Below, piece by piece: positions 34,174 to 41,653 of a stretch of 64,000 nucleotides of DNA. Each line of letters starts with the position of its first letter. Positions within the stretch are counted from its first letter, which is position 1. The stretch spans positions 248,001 through 312,000 of the forward strand of contig NZ_CP065856.1 in the NCBI RefSeq assembly GCF_016065055.1. The letters run 5' to 3'. This stretch comes from Halosimplex litoreum (GTDB lineage Archaea > Halobacteriota > Halobacteria > Halobacteriales > Haloarculaceae). The translations under genes were made by a program, and so were the position numbers. Under the pieces are notes generated by a model. That model ran no database searches. It saw only the letters and a list, made by a program, of their open reading frames with translations, and was not told where the DNA came from.

Positions 34174-34316
34174 TCTTTTTCTCCGACGGGTGTCCTCGGT
34201 CGCCTCCGGCGACCTGCGGGCACCCGTCGAACAAAAACATGGGTGAAAAAGCGCGGACTCGGCCTTCGGCCTCGCCCGCGTGAACCGCGCGCCTGCGGCG
34301 CGCGGATGCTCAGTAC
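34174..34316 (+). ncRNA. Intergenic element II, copy C1: candidate three-stem RNA
   Basis: The element follows the HTH-PhoU stop by 7 bp. It comprises a T-run; P1, an outer 12-bp stem (34184-34195 with 34218-34229) enclosing GGTCGCC-TCC-GGCGACC; the linker AAAAACATGGGTGAAAAAG; P2 (CGCGG/CCGCG enclosing GGCC-TTC-GGCC); TGAACC; P3 (CCGCGCGCC-TGC-GGCGCGCGG); and the tail GGATGCTCAGTAC. Copy B1 at 49076-49288 has the same plan with different stem bases. The 5' T-run may also terminate the upstream gene. Confidence 0.6.
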
Positions 34317-34332
34317 AGATGGTAGGCTTACC

Positions 34333-34490
34333 GCGACAGCGTCCGCCGAGCGAACGGAGTGGGCGAGGCGGTTGACCGGACGCGAGGGAGCGAAGCGACC
34401 GAGCCGTCCGGCCTTTTCCCCAAGTTTTTTCGACGGAGGATTCCCGCAGCGGCCCGCAGGGCCGCGAGGAACTCTCCGTCGAAAAAAGTG
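34333..34490 (-). ncRNA. Intergenic element II, copy C2, inverted and diverged
   Basis: Read on the minus strand it repeats the plan of C1: T-run, outer stem CGACGGA/TCCGTCG, inner GCGGCCC-TGC-GGGCCGC, the TC/TGC asymmetric loop, an A-run with ACTTGGGGAAAAG, P2 CCGGACG/CGTCCGG, TCAACC, P3 CCGCC/GGCGG and GGACGCTGTCGC at the end. It faces copy C1 tail to tail, with about 16 bp between the conserved ends. Confidence 0.5.
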
Positions 34491-34523
34491 GGTTTGCAAC
34501 TCGAATCGAGCACGACCAAAGAC

Positions 34524-34549
34524 CTATATTGGAAGCTGCTAATATTAGC
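34524..34549 (+). promoter_or_regulatory. arsR promoter and palindromic operator
   Basis: A CTATATT TATA box (34524-34530) is followed by the perfect 12-bp palindrome GCTAATATTAGC (34538-34549), ending 10 bp before the arsR ATG. The palindrome would cover the transcription start, a typical operator for an ArsR repressor dimer released by arsenite. Confidence 0.6.
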
Positions 34550-34559
34550 GAACACTAAA

Positions 34560-34931
34560 ATGAATCGGGGACCGGAAACAGCGACCGAGAGAGAACCCAC
34601 ACCGGAGGAGGGGTCCTGCTGTGACGTCGACCACGCGCTGACCGAGTCCGAACTCGCCGCGGACGTGCAGTTGCTCGCGGCGGTCGGTAACGACACGCGC
34701 TACGAGGCGCTCAGGCTGATCGCCGACGCCGACGGCGAGGTGTGCGTCTGCGAGCTTGAGCCCGCGCTGGGGGTCAGCCAGGGCGCGGTCAGCCAGGCGC
34801 TCTCGCGGCTGTCCACCGCGGGACTCGTCTCCCGGCGCAAGGAGGGGCGGTGGCGATACTACTCGGTCACGCCCCGAGCGAACGCGTTGCTGAACGCGCT
34901 CGACGAGACGCGGGAGGCCGTCGATGAGTGA
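34560..34931 (+). CDS. arsR: ArsR-family arsenic-responsive repressor
   Basis: A 123-residue winged-helix repressor started at ATG 34560. The HTH region is CELEPALGVSQGAVSQALSR followed by the wing RRKEGRWRYYSV. Metal-sensing cysteines are visible: Cys62-x-Cys64 (VCVCEL, the ELCVC-type site of ArsR) and an extra Cys20-Cys21 pair in the N-terminal tail. It should repress itself and arsM until As(III) binds. The longer frame reaching back to 34359 runs through intergenic element C2 and the promoter and is rejected. It overlaps arsM by 8 nt. Confidence 0.9.
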   Translation: MNRGPETATEREPTPEEGSCCDVDHALTESELAADVQLLAAVGNDTRYEALRLIADADGEVCVCELEPALGVSQGAVSQALSRLSTAGLVSRRKEGRWRYYSVTPRANALLNALDETREAVDE

Positions 34932-35787
34932 GCGCTCCGAGTCGGCGGACCCGGAGACCACCGGCTCGACGCCGGGCGAACCGGACGCCGACGAGCAGCG
35001 CCGCGCCGTCCGGCGGCGCTACGCCCGCATCGCCGAGGCGTCGTCGAGTTGCTGCGGCGACGAAGCGGACGCAGAGGCGTCGTCGAGCTGTTGCAGTGAC
35101 GGAGCGGACGCCGAGGAGGATCTGAACCGTCAGCTCGGCTACTCCGAGTCCGAGACCGAGTCCGTGGCGGGCGACGCGAACCTCGGCCTCGGCTGCGGGA
35201 ACCCGAACGCCATCGCGTCGCTCGAACCCGGAGAGACGGTCCTCGATCTGGGCTCGGGCGCGGGCTTCGACTGCTTCCTCGCCGCGCAGGAAGTCGGCGA
35301 CGAGGGCCAGGTGATCGGCGTCGACATGACCCCCGAGATGGTCGAGAAGGCGAGGGACAACGCCGAGGCCAACGACGCGACGAACGTCGAGTTCCGGCTC
35401 GGCGAGATCGAACACCTGCCCGTCGCCGACGGAACGGTCGACGCCGTCGTCTCGAACTGCGTCGTCAATCTCTCGCCGGACAAGCCACAGGTGTTCCGCG
35501 AGGCCTCCCGCGCGCTCCGTCCCGGCGGCCGGCTCGCGATTTCCGACGTGGTCCTGACCGCCGAGCTACCGAAGGAGGTGTACACCGATCTCGAATCGGT
35601 CGCCGCCTGCGTCGCCGGCGCCTCGCCGGTGGCCGACCTAGAGCGGATGCTCGCAGACGCGGGGTTCGAACGGATCCGTATCGAGGCCGACGAGGACAGC
35701 GAGCAGTTCATCAGCGAGTGGGACGACGAGCGCGACGTGAGCGAGTACGTCGTCTCGGCGACCATCGAAGCCGAGAAGCCTGCCTGA
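34924..35787 (+). CDS. arsM: Arsenite S-adenosylmethionine methyltransferase
   Basis: A 287-residue methyltransferase. The SAM-binding motif is VLDLGSGAGFDCFLA, with IGVDMTPEMVEKA next. The three ArsM cysteines that bind As(III) are Cys91 (GLGCGNP), Cys179 (SNCVVNLSPDK) and Cys229 (AACVAG). An N-terminal addition carries two SSSCC motifs (Cys43-44, Cys56-57) that may capture arsenic first. ArsM methylates As(III) to volatile or less bound forms. It overlaps arsR by 8 nt. The pair lies inside a phosphate island, in keeping with arsenate entry through Pst. Confidence 0.92.
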   Translation: MSERSESADPETTGSTPGEPDADEQRRAVRRRYARIAEASSSCCGDEADAEASSSCCSDGADAEEDLNRQLGYSESETESVAGDANLGLGCGNPNAIASLEPGETVLDLGSGAGFDCFLAAQEVGDEGQVIGVDMTPEMVEKARDNAEANDATNVEFRLGEIEHLPVADGTVDAVVSNCVVNLSPDKPQVFREASRALRPGGRLAISDVVLTAELPKEVYTDLESVAACVAGASPVADLERMLADAGFERIRIEADEDSEQFISEWDDERDVSEYVVSATIEAEKPA

Positions 35788-35837
35788 GAGCGGTCTAACA
35801 GATTTTTGAGGGGGGTTCTGGTCACGAACTGCGGCGG

Positions 35838-36665
35838 TCAGGGCGGCTCGTGGTCGAGGCGCGTTCGCCGAAGCCCGCTCCAGCCGCGGCGGCACAGCAG
35901 CGCGCCGACCGCGACCTGGACGAGACCGCTCGCCCACCGCACCAGCGGTCGTCGGTCGCGAGTTCGATCGCCCACGACCGCGACGTAACCGTCGTCGGTC
36001 TCGACGACGGTGCCCCTCGTCCCGAGCCGTCTGTCGACCGTCACCGTCCCGCCGTCGACCACGCGACGGAGGGGTGGGTCGAGGGCCGAACGGTTCGTCG
36101 CGAGCGCGTCGATCACCGACTCGCAGTCGACCGGTTTCAGCGTGAGTTCGATCCGCTCCGAGGACCCGTTACGGTCGAACGCCAAGGACCGCCGGTAGAA
36201 CGTCCCGTCCAGCGCGACGAACCGCGCTATCGCTCGCTCGTAGCGATCGGGATACGACGGCTCGTACAGGGAGACATGCTCCGCCTCGACCGGCGCTTCG
36301 ACCGTGACGGACGCGGGTTCGCCGTCGCTGCGCTCGGCCGACTCGACCAGCGACGCCTCGTAGTGGCAGAGCCGCGGGCGTTCGACCGCCCAGAGACACC
36401 CGATCCCCCGGATCCGCTCGGGGCCGTCGACCAGGTCCGACTCTCCCCAGACGAACGTCTCGTCTTCGGTGTCTAACTCCTCGAAGACGAACGTCTCGCC
36501 GTCGGCGTCCCACTCCAGTTCGACCGCGCTGTACCGGTAGCGCTCGCCGCCGAGGTCGAAGGCGTGGACGGTCGCCGAGTTCGCAACGAGTGCGACGCCG
36601 ACCACCAGCGCGACCGCCGTGAGGAGTCGAGCGGCCCGCCGCTCGCCCGGTGACCGGTCGCCCAT
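35838..36665 (-). CDS. Membrane-anchored hypothetical protein
   Basis: A 275-residue protein from ATG 36665. An N-terminal hydrophobic segment (AARLLTAVALVVGVALVANS) acts as signal or anchor; a second near the C-terminus (LVRWASGLVQVAVGALLCR) would hold a large central domain outside the membrane. The central part is beta-rich and Glu/Asp-rich, with three cysteines but no known motif. It ends 50 bp from the convergent arsM stop, and its start lies 2 bp after the hexapeptide transferase stop, so it may be the last gene of the phn importer operon. No function assigned. Confidence 0.7.
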   Translation of the reverse strand: MGDRSPGERRAARLLTAVALVVGVALVANSATVHAFDLGGERYRYSAVELEWDADGETFVFEELDTEDETFVWGESDLVDGPERIRGIGCLWAVERPRLCHYEASLVESAERSDGEPASVTVEAPVEAEHVSLYEPSYPDRYERAIARFVALDGTFYRRSLAFDRNGSSERIELTLKPVDCESVIDALATNRSALDPPLRRVVDGGTVTVDRRLGTRGTVVETDDGYVAVVGDRTRDRRPLVRWASGLVQVAVGALLCRRGWSGLRRTRLDHEPP

Positions 36666-36667
36666 CC

Positions 36668-37339
36668 TCAGTCCGCGTTCGCCTCGGCGACCGCTTCTGG
36701 CTCGGGCGCGTATCGGTCGAGGAAGGTGTCGAGGTCGCGGAACGCGTCCAGGCGCTCGGCGAGCGTCTCGTGGTCCCAGTCCCACCACTCGGTCGCCTCG
36801 ATGCGTGCGGCCACCTCCTCGGGGAACCGCCGCCGGATCGGCTCGGCGGGCACGCCCGCGACGACGGAGTACGGCTCGACGTCGTGGGCGACGACCGCAC
36901 CGGCGCCGACGACGGCGCCGTTGCCGATCTCCACGCCGGGCAAGACGATCGCGCCGTGGCCGATCCACACGTCGTGGCCGAGGGTGACTGGCTGGTCTGC
37001 CCGCCATTCGAAGATCGACTCGTCGTCCTCGCCCAACTCGTACATCGCCGCCCGGTAGGTGAAGTGGTGAGCCGTCGGGCGGTCGATCGGGTGGTTCGTC
37101 GGGCCGAGCCGCGCCTCGCTGGCGACGTTGCCGAACTTTCCGACAGTCGCGTAGTCCAGTTGCGCGCGCTCCATCAGGTACGTGTAGTCGCCGATCGCCG
37201 ACTCGGTGAGGCGCGAGCCCGAGCGCACTTCCGTCCACGCGCCGAGTTCGCTCTCGGTGATGGACACGGGGTCGTGGATCGTCGGCTCGGGCGAGAGGTC
37301 GCCGGTGCGGTCGGGGCCGTAGGATTCGAAGTAGGTCAT
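36668..37339 (-). CDS. Left-handed beta-helix acyltransferase of the phosphonate-cluster type
   Basis: A 223-residue hexapeptide-repeat protein: repeated turns such as IGDYTYLMERAQLDYATVGKF, then VTLGHDVWIGHGAIVLPGVE and IGNGAVVGAGAVVAHDV. The order of domains and the NHPIDRPTAHHFTYR segment match the xenobiotic acyltransferase-like family repeatedly found in phn clusters (annotated as phosphonate metabolism transferase). Its acceptor is unknown. It is downstream of phnE, 28 bp away, on the same strand. Confidence 0.85.
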   Translation of the reverse strand: MTYFESYGPDRTGDLSPEPTIHDPVSITESELGAWTEVRSGSRLTESAIGDYTYLMERAQLDYATVGKFGNVASEARLGPTNHPIDRPTAHHFTYRAAMYELGEDDESIFEWRADQPVTLGHDVWIGHGAIVLPGVEIGNGAVVGAGAVVAHDVEPYSVVAGVPAEPIRRRFPEEVAARIEATEWWDWDHETLAERLDAFRDLDTFLDRYAPEPEAVAEANAD

Positions 37340-37367
37340 TGCTGTGAGGTCATCGGTTGAGGGGTAG

Positions 37368-38486
37368 TCAGGGCCGCTCGCGCCGACCGAGCGTCGACGT
37401 GAGGATGTTCCGCGGGACGTTCACGAACGCTTCGACGACGCCGGTCTCCGACCCCGATTCTTCCTCTTCGCGCAGGTACGACCGGACGCGCTGGCTCGCG
37501 AGCTCGACCGAGCCCGCCAGCAGGAAGATGAGGATGATGCAGGCCATCATGTCGGTGTATCGGAACAGCTGGCGCTGGGTGTACAGTTCGAGCCCGAGGC
37601 CGCCGCCCCCGATGAGACCGAGGCCGATGGCGGCCCGGACGTTGTGTTCGAGGTCGAAGGCGATCCAGGCGATGAACTGCCGGAACACCTGACTGAGCAT
37701 GCCGAAGGGGACGATCTGGGTCTTGCTCGCGCCGGTCGAGCGGATGCCCTCGATCGGGCCGTCGGAGATCTCCTCCAGCTCGTCGGTGAACAGCCGGCCG
37801 AGGTAGCCGGTGGTGTCGACCATGATCGCCAGCGCGGCGGTGAACGTCGACACGCCGGCCAGCGGGATCAGGATCAGGAACCAGACCAGTCCCGGAATCG
37901 CACGGATGAGGCTCATCGTCCCGCGGAAGAGGAAGTTGAACGGGTACGGGACGACCCGCTCGCTCGACATGACGCCGAAAAACAGCGCCAGCGGCAGGCC
38001 GAGCACCGACCCCGAGACGGCGACCGCGAGGGTCGCGAACATCGCGCCCGGGACGATCGTGACCCCGTCGTAGAACAGCGGCGGCAGGACACCCAGTCCC
38101 AGCAGGCTCCCGCCCGACTCGATCTGGAGGATCAGGTTCTCCTCCATCATGAACGCCCAGTACTGGCCGAGGTCGACGAACGGGATCGCGAGCCCGGTGA
38201 ACGGGACGGCGATCGACCCGGGCGGGAAGTACGGGGACTCCCCGATGGTGAGCGCTTCGAGGAACTGGGGCCACTGCACGATCAGCTCGCGGACGGAGAA
38301 GCCGATGACGTTCAGGCTCAGTCCGAACACGACGCCGACGCCGACCAGTCCGACGAGCGACAGCAGGCGCCGTTTCGTCGAGCGCCACTTCAGCTCCGTC
38401 AGCTTCTGCTCGACCGGCGAGTCGCCGATCTCGTCGAGCCCGAAGTACTCCCGCGGCGACCGGTCGCCCGACGTGCGCCCGCTCAT
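37368..38486 (-). CDS. phnE: Phosphonate ABC transporter permease PhnE
   Basis: A 372-residue permease, longer than bacterial PhnE (about 260-280) because of an N-terminal extension of roughly 50 soluble residues and a longer first loop. Core features are LAVAVSGSVLGLPLALFFGV, FLFRGTMSLIRAIPGLVWF and the EAA-like loop IEGIRSTGASKTQIVPFGML. It carries phosphonate through the membrane with PhnC as ATPase. The start at ATG 38486 overlaps the phnC stop by 4 nt. Confidence 0.92.
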   Translation of the reverse strand: MSGRTSGDRSPREYFGLDEIGDSPVEQKLTELKWRSTKRRLLSLVGLVGVGVVFGLSLNVIGFSVRELIVQWPQFLEALTIGESPYFPPGSIAVPFTGLAIPFVDLGQYWAFMMEENLILQIESGGSLLGLGVLPPLFYDGVTIVPGAMFATLAVAVSGSVLGLPLALFFGVMSSERVVPYPFNFLFRGTMSLIRAIPGLVWFLILIPLAGVSTFTAALAIMVDTTGYLGRLFTDELEEISDGPIEGIRSTGASKTQIVPFGMLSQVFRQFIAWIAFDLEHNVRAAIGLGLIGGGGLGLELYTQRQLFRYTDMMACIILIFLLAGSVELASQRVRSYLREEEESGSETGVVEAFVNVPRNILTSTLGRRERP

Positions 38487-39301
38487 CGCGAGACCGCCCG
38501 TTCGGTCTCGGGCTCGTGCTCGACGCTTTCCGGCTCGCTCTCGACGCGCACCGACTCGGCGTCGGCGCTGTCGGCCAGGCCGACCGTCTCGACGTCGCCG
38601 TAGAGGTCGTCGATCAGCTCCGGGGTGAGGTCGTCGCGGCGCACGTCGAAGAGCAGGTCACCGTCCCGCAGGCCGATGAACCGCTCGCCGAAGTACGCAG
38701 CGATGTTGACCTGGTGAAGGCTGACCAGCGCCGTCACGTCGTGTTCGGTCGCGGCCTTCTTCAGGTAGCCCATCACCGTCTCGGCGCTCGCGGGGTCGAG
38801 ACTGGCCACCGGCTCGTCGGCCAGCAGCAGTCGCGGGTCCTGCACCAGCCCGCGGGCGATCCCGACGCGCTGTTGCTGGCCGCCGCTCATCTGCGAGACG
38901 CGCTGGCCTGCCTCGTCGAGCAGGCCCACGGTCTCCAGCGCGTCGAGCGCGCGCAGCTTGTCCTCGCGGGACTGCCACTGCAGCAGGCTCGTCAGCACCG
39001 ACACGCGGTCGAGCGACCCAGTCAGCGCGTTCAGGTACGCCGAGACGCCCTCGACGAGGTTGTGCTGCTGGAAGATCATGCCCACGTCCGACCGCGAGCC
39101 GGATATCGGCTGGCCGTCGAGGCGGATCGACCCCGCCGTCGGCTCGGTCAGCCCGTTCACACACCGCAGCATGGTCGACTTGCCGGCGCCGGACTCGCCC
39201 AGCAACACCGCGAACTCGTCTTCGATCTCGAACGACACGCCGTCGAGCGCGGTGACGTCGCCGTACTCTTTTCGCAGGTTTTCGACTTTCAGTGTACTCA
39301 T
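38483..39301 (-). CDS. phnC: Phosphonate ABC transporter ATP-binding protein PhnC
   Basis: A 272-residue ATPase: Walker A LGESGAGKST, Q-loop IFQQHNLVEGVSAYLNAL, signature MSGGQQQRVGIARGL, Walker B LLLADEPVASLDP and switch His in VSLHQVN. The N-terminus (LKVENLRKEYGDVTALDGVS) and the region after the Q-loop match the PhnC type rather than PstB. A C-terminal acidic tail of about 30 residues is added. The start lies 30 bp downstream of phnD and the stop overlaps phnE by 4 nt. Confidence 0.93.
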   Translation of the reverse strand: MSTLKVENLRKEYGDVTALDGVSFEIEDEFAVLLGESGAGKSTMLRCVNGLTEPTAGSIRLDGQPISGSRSDVGMIFQQHNLVEGVSAYLNALTGSLDRVSVLTSLLQWQSREDKLRALDALETVGLLDEAGQRVSQMSGGQQQRVGIARGLVQDPRLLLADEPVASLDPASAETVMGYLKKAATEHDVTALVSLHQVNIAAYFGERFIGLRDGDLLFDVRRDDLTPELIDDLYGDVETVGLADSADAESVRVESEPESVEHEPETERAVSR

Positions 39302-39330
39302 TGTGAAAGTGGTGTGGCCGGTGGCGTCGG

Positions 39331-40446
39331 TCAGGCCGCAGGGTCGATCCCGACGGCGTTCATCCGCTCGATCACCGGCTGGTAGGTCTCCATGTCGGTG
39401 TCCTGCAGCGTCGTGAACGGCAGCTCCTCGTCGTTGTAGTCGCTCGGGTAGTACTGTTCGATCAGATCCTTATCGGAGTTGACCAGCACCTCCCCGATCT
39501 CCGCTTTCTTGTCCGAGTCCCAGGTCTTGCGCGCGTAGACCGGCTGTTTCGGGATCGGGAACGAGAACCAGACCGGGCGCAGCTTCGGCTCCTCGGTGTC
39601 GATGGTGTCGAGGAACGAACTCTTGTTCTTGACGCGGTCCGGGAAGTCCGACTCGTGCTCTTCCGGGATGTGCGGGATGCCGTTGCCGCCCCAGGTGGTC
39701 GCGCCGATGGCCTTGTCGTTGCCGACGCGCTTGATCGCCTGGTTGTGGTCCGTCCAGCTCCCCTCGAAGTCGACGGGGTCGCCGGTCGGCGCGTCGCCGA
39801 TGTCGAGCCCCGCCTCCTGCAGCGCGTAGAGGGCGAAGATCGACCCGCTCGTCGACAGGCGGTCCGCGAACGCCCAGGTCTTGCCCTCCACGTCCGTCGG
39901 CCCCTCGACGTTCGAGTCCGGCTGGGTGAGCATCACGGAGAAGTAGAAGGCCGACCCGCCGGTGACGGTCGTCCCGTACACGTCCATGATGTCGGGGTTG
40001 GAGATCAGCGTCACGTCGTCCATACCGATCTCGGCCTGTTCGCTCTGGAGCGCCGGGCGGATCGCCGAGTAGTTCAGCGGAACGCGCATCGTGACGTCGA
40101 CGCCGTCGACCTCCCCCTCGATGAGGTTCTTCATCGGCATGTACCGGCGCTTGGCGTCGCTGGGCGTCCCCGGCGTCAGCACCATCGTGATCTCCTCGGC
40201 GTTCGGACCGGGCGTGCCGACGACCGCACCGCCGGAATCGGTGCCCGACGAGCCGCCCGAGCCGCTACCGCCGTCGGAGGAGCCGCCGTCCGTGCTCCCC
40301 GAACCCGAGGAGCTGCTACACCCCGACAGCGCCACGAGCGCGGCGACGCTCGACGCACCGCCGGTCAGGAACTTCCGTCGACCCACTCGACCGCTAGCTT
40401 TCGAACCCGTCCCTGTAGATCCCTGGCCGCAATTCTGATCTGACAT
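39331..40446 (-). CDS. phnD: Phosphonate-binding lipoprotein PhnD
   Basis: A 371-residue solute-binding protein started at ATG 40446 (a GTG one codon earlier is possible). It has a Tat motif (VGRRKFLTGG), a lipobox ending in Cys43 (ALSGC) and a long Ser/Gly linker. The mature part has the PhnD/SsuA/transferrin-like fold: EITMVLTPGTPSDAKR at its start, and WAFADRLSTSGSIFALYAL for the substrate loop. It binds organophosphonate for PhnE. It is the first gene of the minus-strand importer operon. The TATA box at 40471-40478 is 28 bp upstream. Confidence 0.93.
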   Translation of the reverse strand: MSDQNCGQGSTGTGSKASGRVGRRKFLTGGASSVAALVALSGCSSSSGSGSTDGGSSDGGSGSGGSSGTDSGGAVVGTPGPNAEEITMVLTPGTPSDAKRRYMPMKNLIEGEVDGVDVTMRVPLNYSAIRPALQSEQAEIGMDDVTLISNPDIMDVYGTTVTGGSAFYFSVMLTQPDSNVEGPTDVEGKTWAFADRLSTSGSIFALYALQEAGLDIGDAPTGDPVDFEGSWTDHNQAIKRVGNDKAIGATTWGGNGIPHIPEEHESDFPDRVKNKSSFLDTIDTEEPKLRPVWFSFPIPKQPVYARKTWDSDKKAEIGEVLVNSDKDLIEQYYPSDYNDEELPFTTLQDTDMETYQPVIERMNAVGIDPAA

Positions 40447-40470
40447 CACCTGAACGGGGTTCTGGGGGAG

Positions 40471-40478
40471 AAATAACC
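40471..40478 (-). promoter_or_regulatory. TATA box of phnD
   Basis: GGTTATTT on the minus strand about 28 bp before the phnD ATG at 40446; leaderless transcription predicted. Confidence 0.5.
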
Positions 40479-40661
40479 GTTGGCTGAGTAGAGTCCGGAG
40501 TCGTCGACGGACGACGCTGAAGCCCCTTCTCGCCTCGCGGTAGTCCGTACCGGTCCATACTCGACGAGACGGGAGGTGGGTACGACCGCGGACGGACGCG
40601 CGGAATAGAGAGTACCCAGTGAAGACTTACCCGGCCCGTTTCGCTTGGTCGGACCGATCAC

Positions 40662-41105
40662 ATGGACGATCCACGCAACCGGTCGGACCGCTTCGAACTG
40701 ATCGCCGCGACCGACGGCGACGTCCTCGAACGATTCGCCGACTCGGTGCTCGCCGAGGAGCCCGCCCTGCGGGTGCTCCAGGAGCCTCGCCCGCAACTGG
40801 TCATGCAGCGGGTCCGCGAGCCCGTCGAACGTCGGCCGTTCAACCTCGGGGAAGTCGTCGCGACACCGGCGGAAGTATCGCTCGACGGCACGCGCGGGTT
40901 CGCGATGGTCCCGGGCAAGGCCGAGCGGGCCGCCTTCTCGGGCGCAGTCGTCGACGCCGCCGTCGCCGCCGACCACGCCGTCACCGAGAAGGTGGTCGCG
41001 GCGCTGTCGCGGACCGCCGACGCCTACAAGGACGAGCGCCGTCGCGAGTGGGCCGAGAGCCGCCACACGACCGTCGAGTTCGAGACGATGGAGGACGACC
41101 TGTGA
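40662..41105 (+). CDS. phnG: C-P lyase subunit PhnG
   Basis: A 147-residue protein of the PhnG family: RFELIAATDGDVLERFADSV, VLQEPRPQLVMQRVREPVE and the FNLGEVVATPAEVSLDG motif. PhnG is part of the PhnGHIJ core complex, and with PhnI helps attach phosphonate to the 1' position of ATP ribose. It is the first gene of the C-P lyase operon, divergent from phnD. Length is normal. The stop overlaps the phnH start (GTGA), as in other phn operons. Confidence 0.92.
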   Translation: MDDPRNRSDRFELIAATDGDVLERFADSVLAEEPALRVLQEPRPQLVMQRVREPVERRPFNLGEVVATPAEVSLDGTRGFAMVPGKAERAAFSGAVVDAAVAADHAVTEKVVAALSRTADAYKDERRREWAESRHTTVEFETMEDDL

Positions 41106-41653
41106 GAGCGCTCGGACTCGACCCCGTCCACGACACGCGCCGGACCTTCCGGGCGCTGTGCGACGCGACGAGTCGCCCCGGCACCGTCGTCTCCGTCGGC
41201 TCCGACCCCGCCGACCACGCGGTCGTCGCCACGCTCGTCGACCACGAGGTGACGACGTGGACACCCGACGAGCGCCTTCGAGAGGCGCTGGAGAACCAGG
41301 GGCGACTCGACGCGGCGTCGCCGACGAGCGCCGACGTGGTCCACGCCGTCGGGCGCCCCGACTGGGACGTGCGCGAGTGCGACCGCGGGACCCTCGTCGA
41401 ACCCAGCGAGGGCGCGACCGTCGTCTACCGTGTCGACGATCTCGGTGGGCCCGAGGACCCCGGGCTCACCGGCGTCGAACTCGCCGGTCCAGGCGTCGAC
41501 GGCGCCCGCCGCTTCGGTGTCGGCCTTCGGGTCGGCGAACTCGAACGGCTCGGCGAGGCCCAGTCGACCTATCCCCGCGGCGTCGACGCCTACCTCGCGG
41601 TCGGCGAGCGCGTCGCGGCGATCCCGCGGTCGTCGGACCTGGAGGTGCTGTAG
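41102..41653 (+). CDS. phnH: C-P lyase subunit PhnH
   Basis: A 183-residue protein from GTG 41102, which overlaps the phnG stop by 4 nt; the longer frame starting at 40619 lies mostly inside phnG in another frame and is rejected. PhnH family features: GLDPVHDTRRTFRALCDATSRPG at the N-terminus and the late GPGVDGARRFGV with YPRGVDAYLAVG. PhnH is a structural subunit of the C-P lyase core that dimerises and supports PhnG-PhnI. The phnI ATG directly follows the stop. Confidence 0.92.
   Translation: MRALGLDPVHDTRRTFRALCDATSRPGTVVSVGSDPADHAVVATLVDHEVTTWTPDERLREALENQGRLDAASPTSADVVHAVGRPDWDVRECDRGTLVEPSEGATVVYRVDDLGGPEDPGLTGVELAGPGVDGARRFGVGLRVGELERLGEAQSTYPRGVDAYLAVGERVAAIPRSSDLEVL

Noticed and set aside
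34359-34559. N-terminal extension of arsR to 34359
   Set aside because: The extension runs through element II copy C2, the TATA box and the palindromic operator.
40619-41101. N-terminal extension of phnH to 40619
   Set aside because: It lies in another frame over phnG; the GTG at 41102 overlaps the phnG stop in the usual coupled way.
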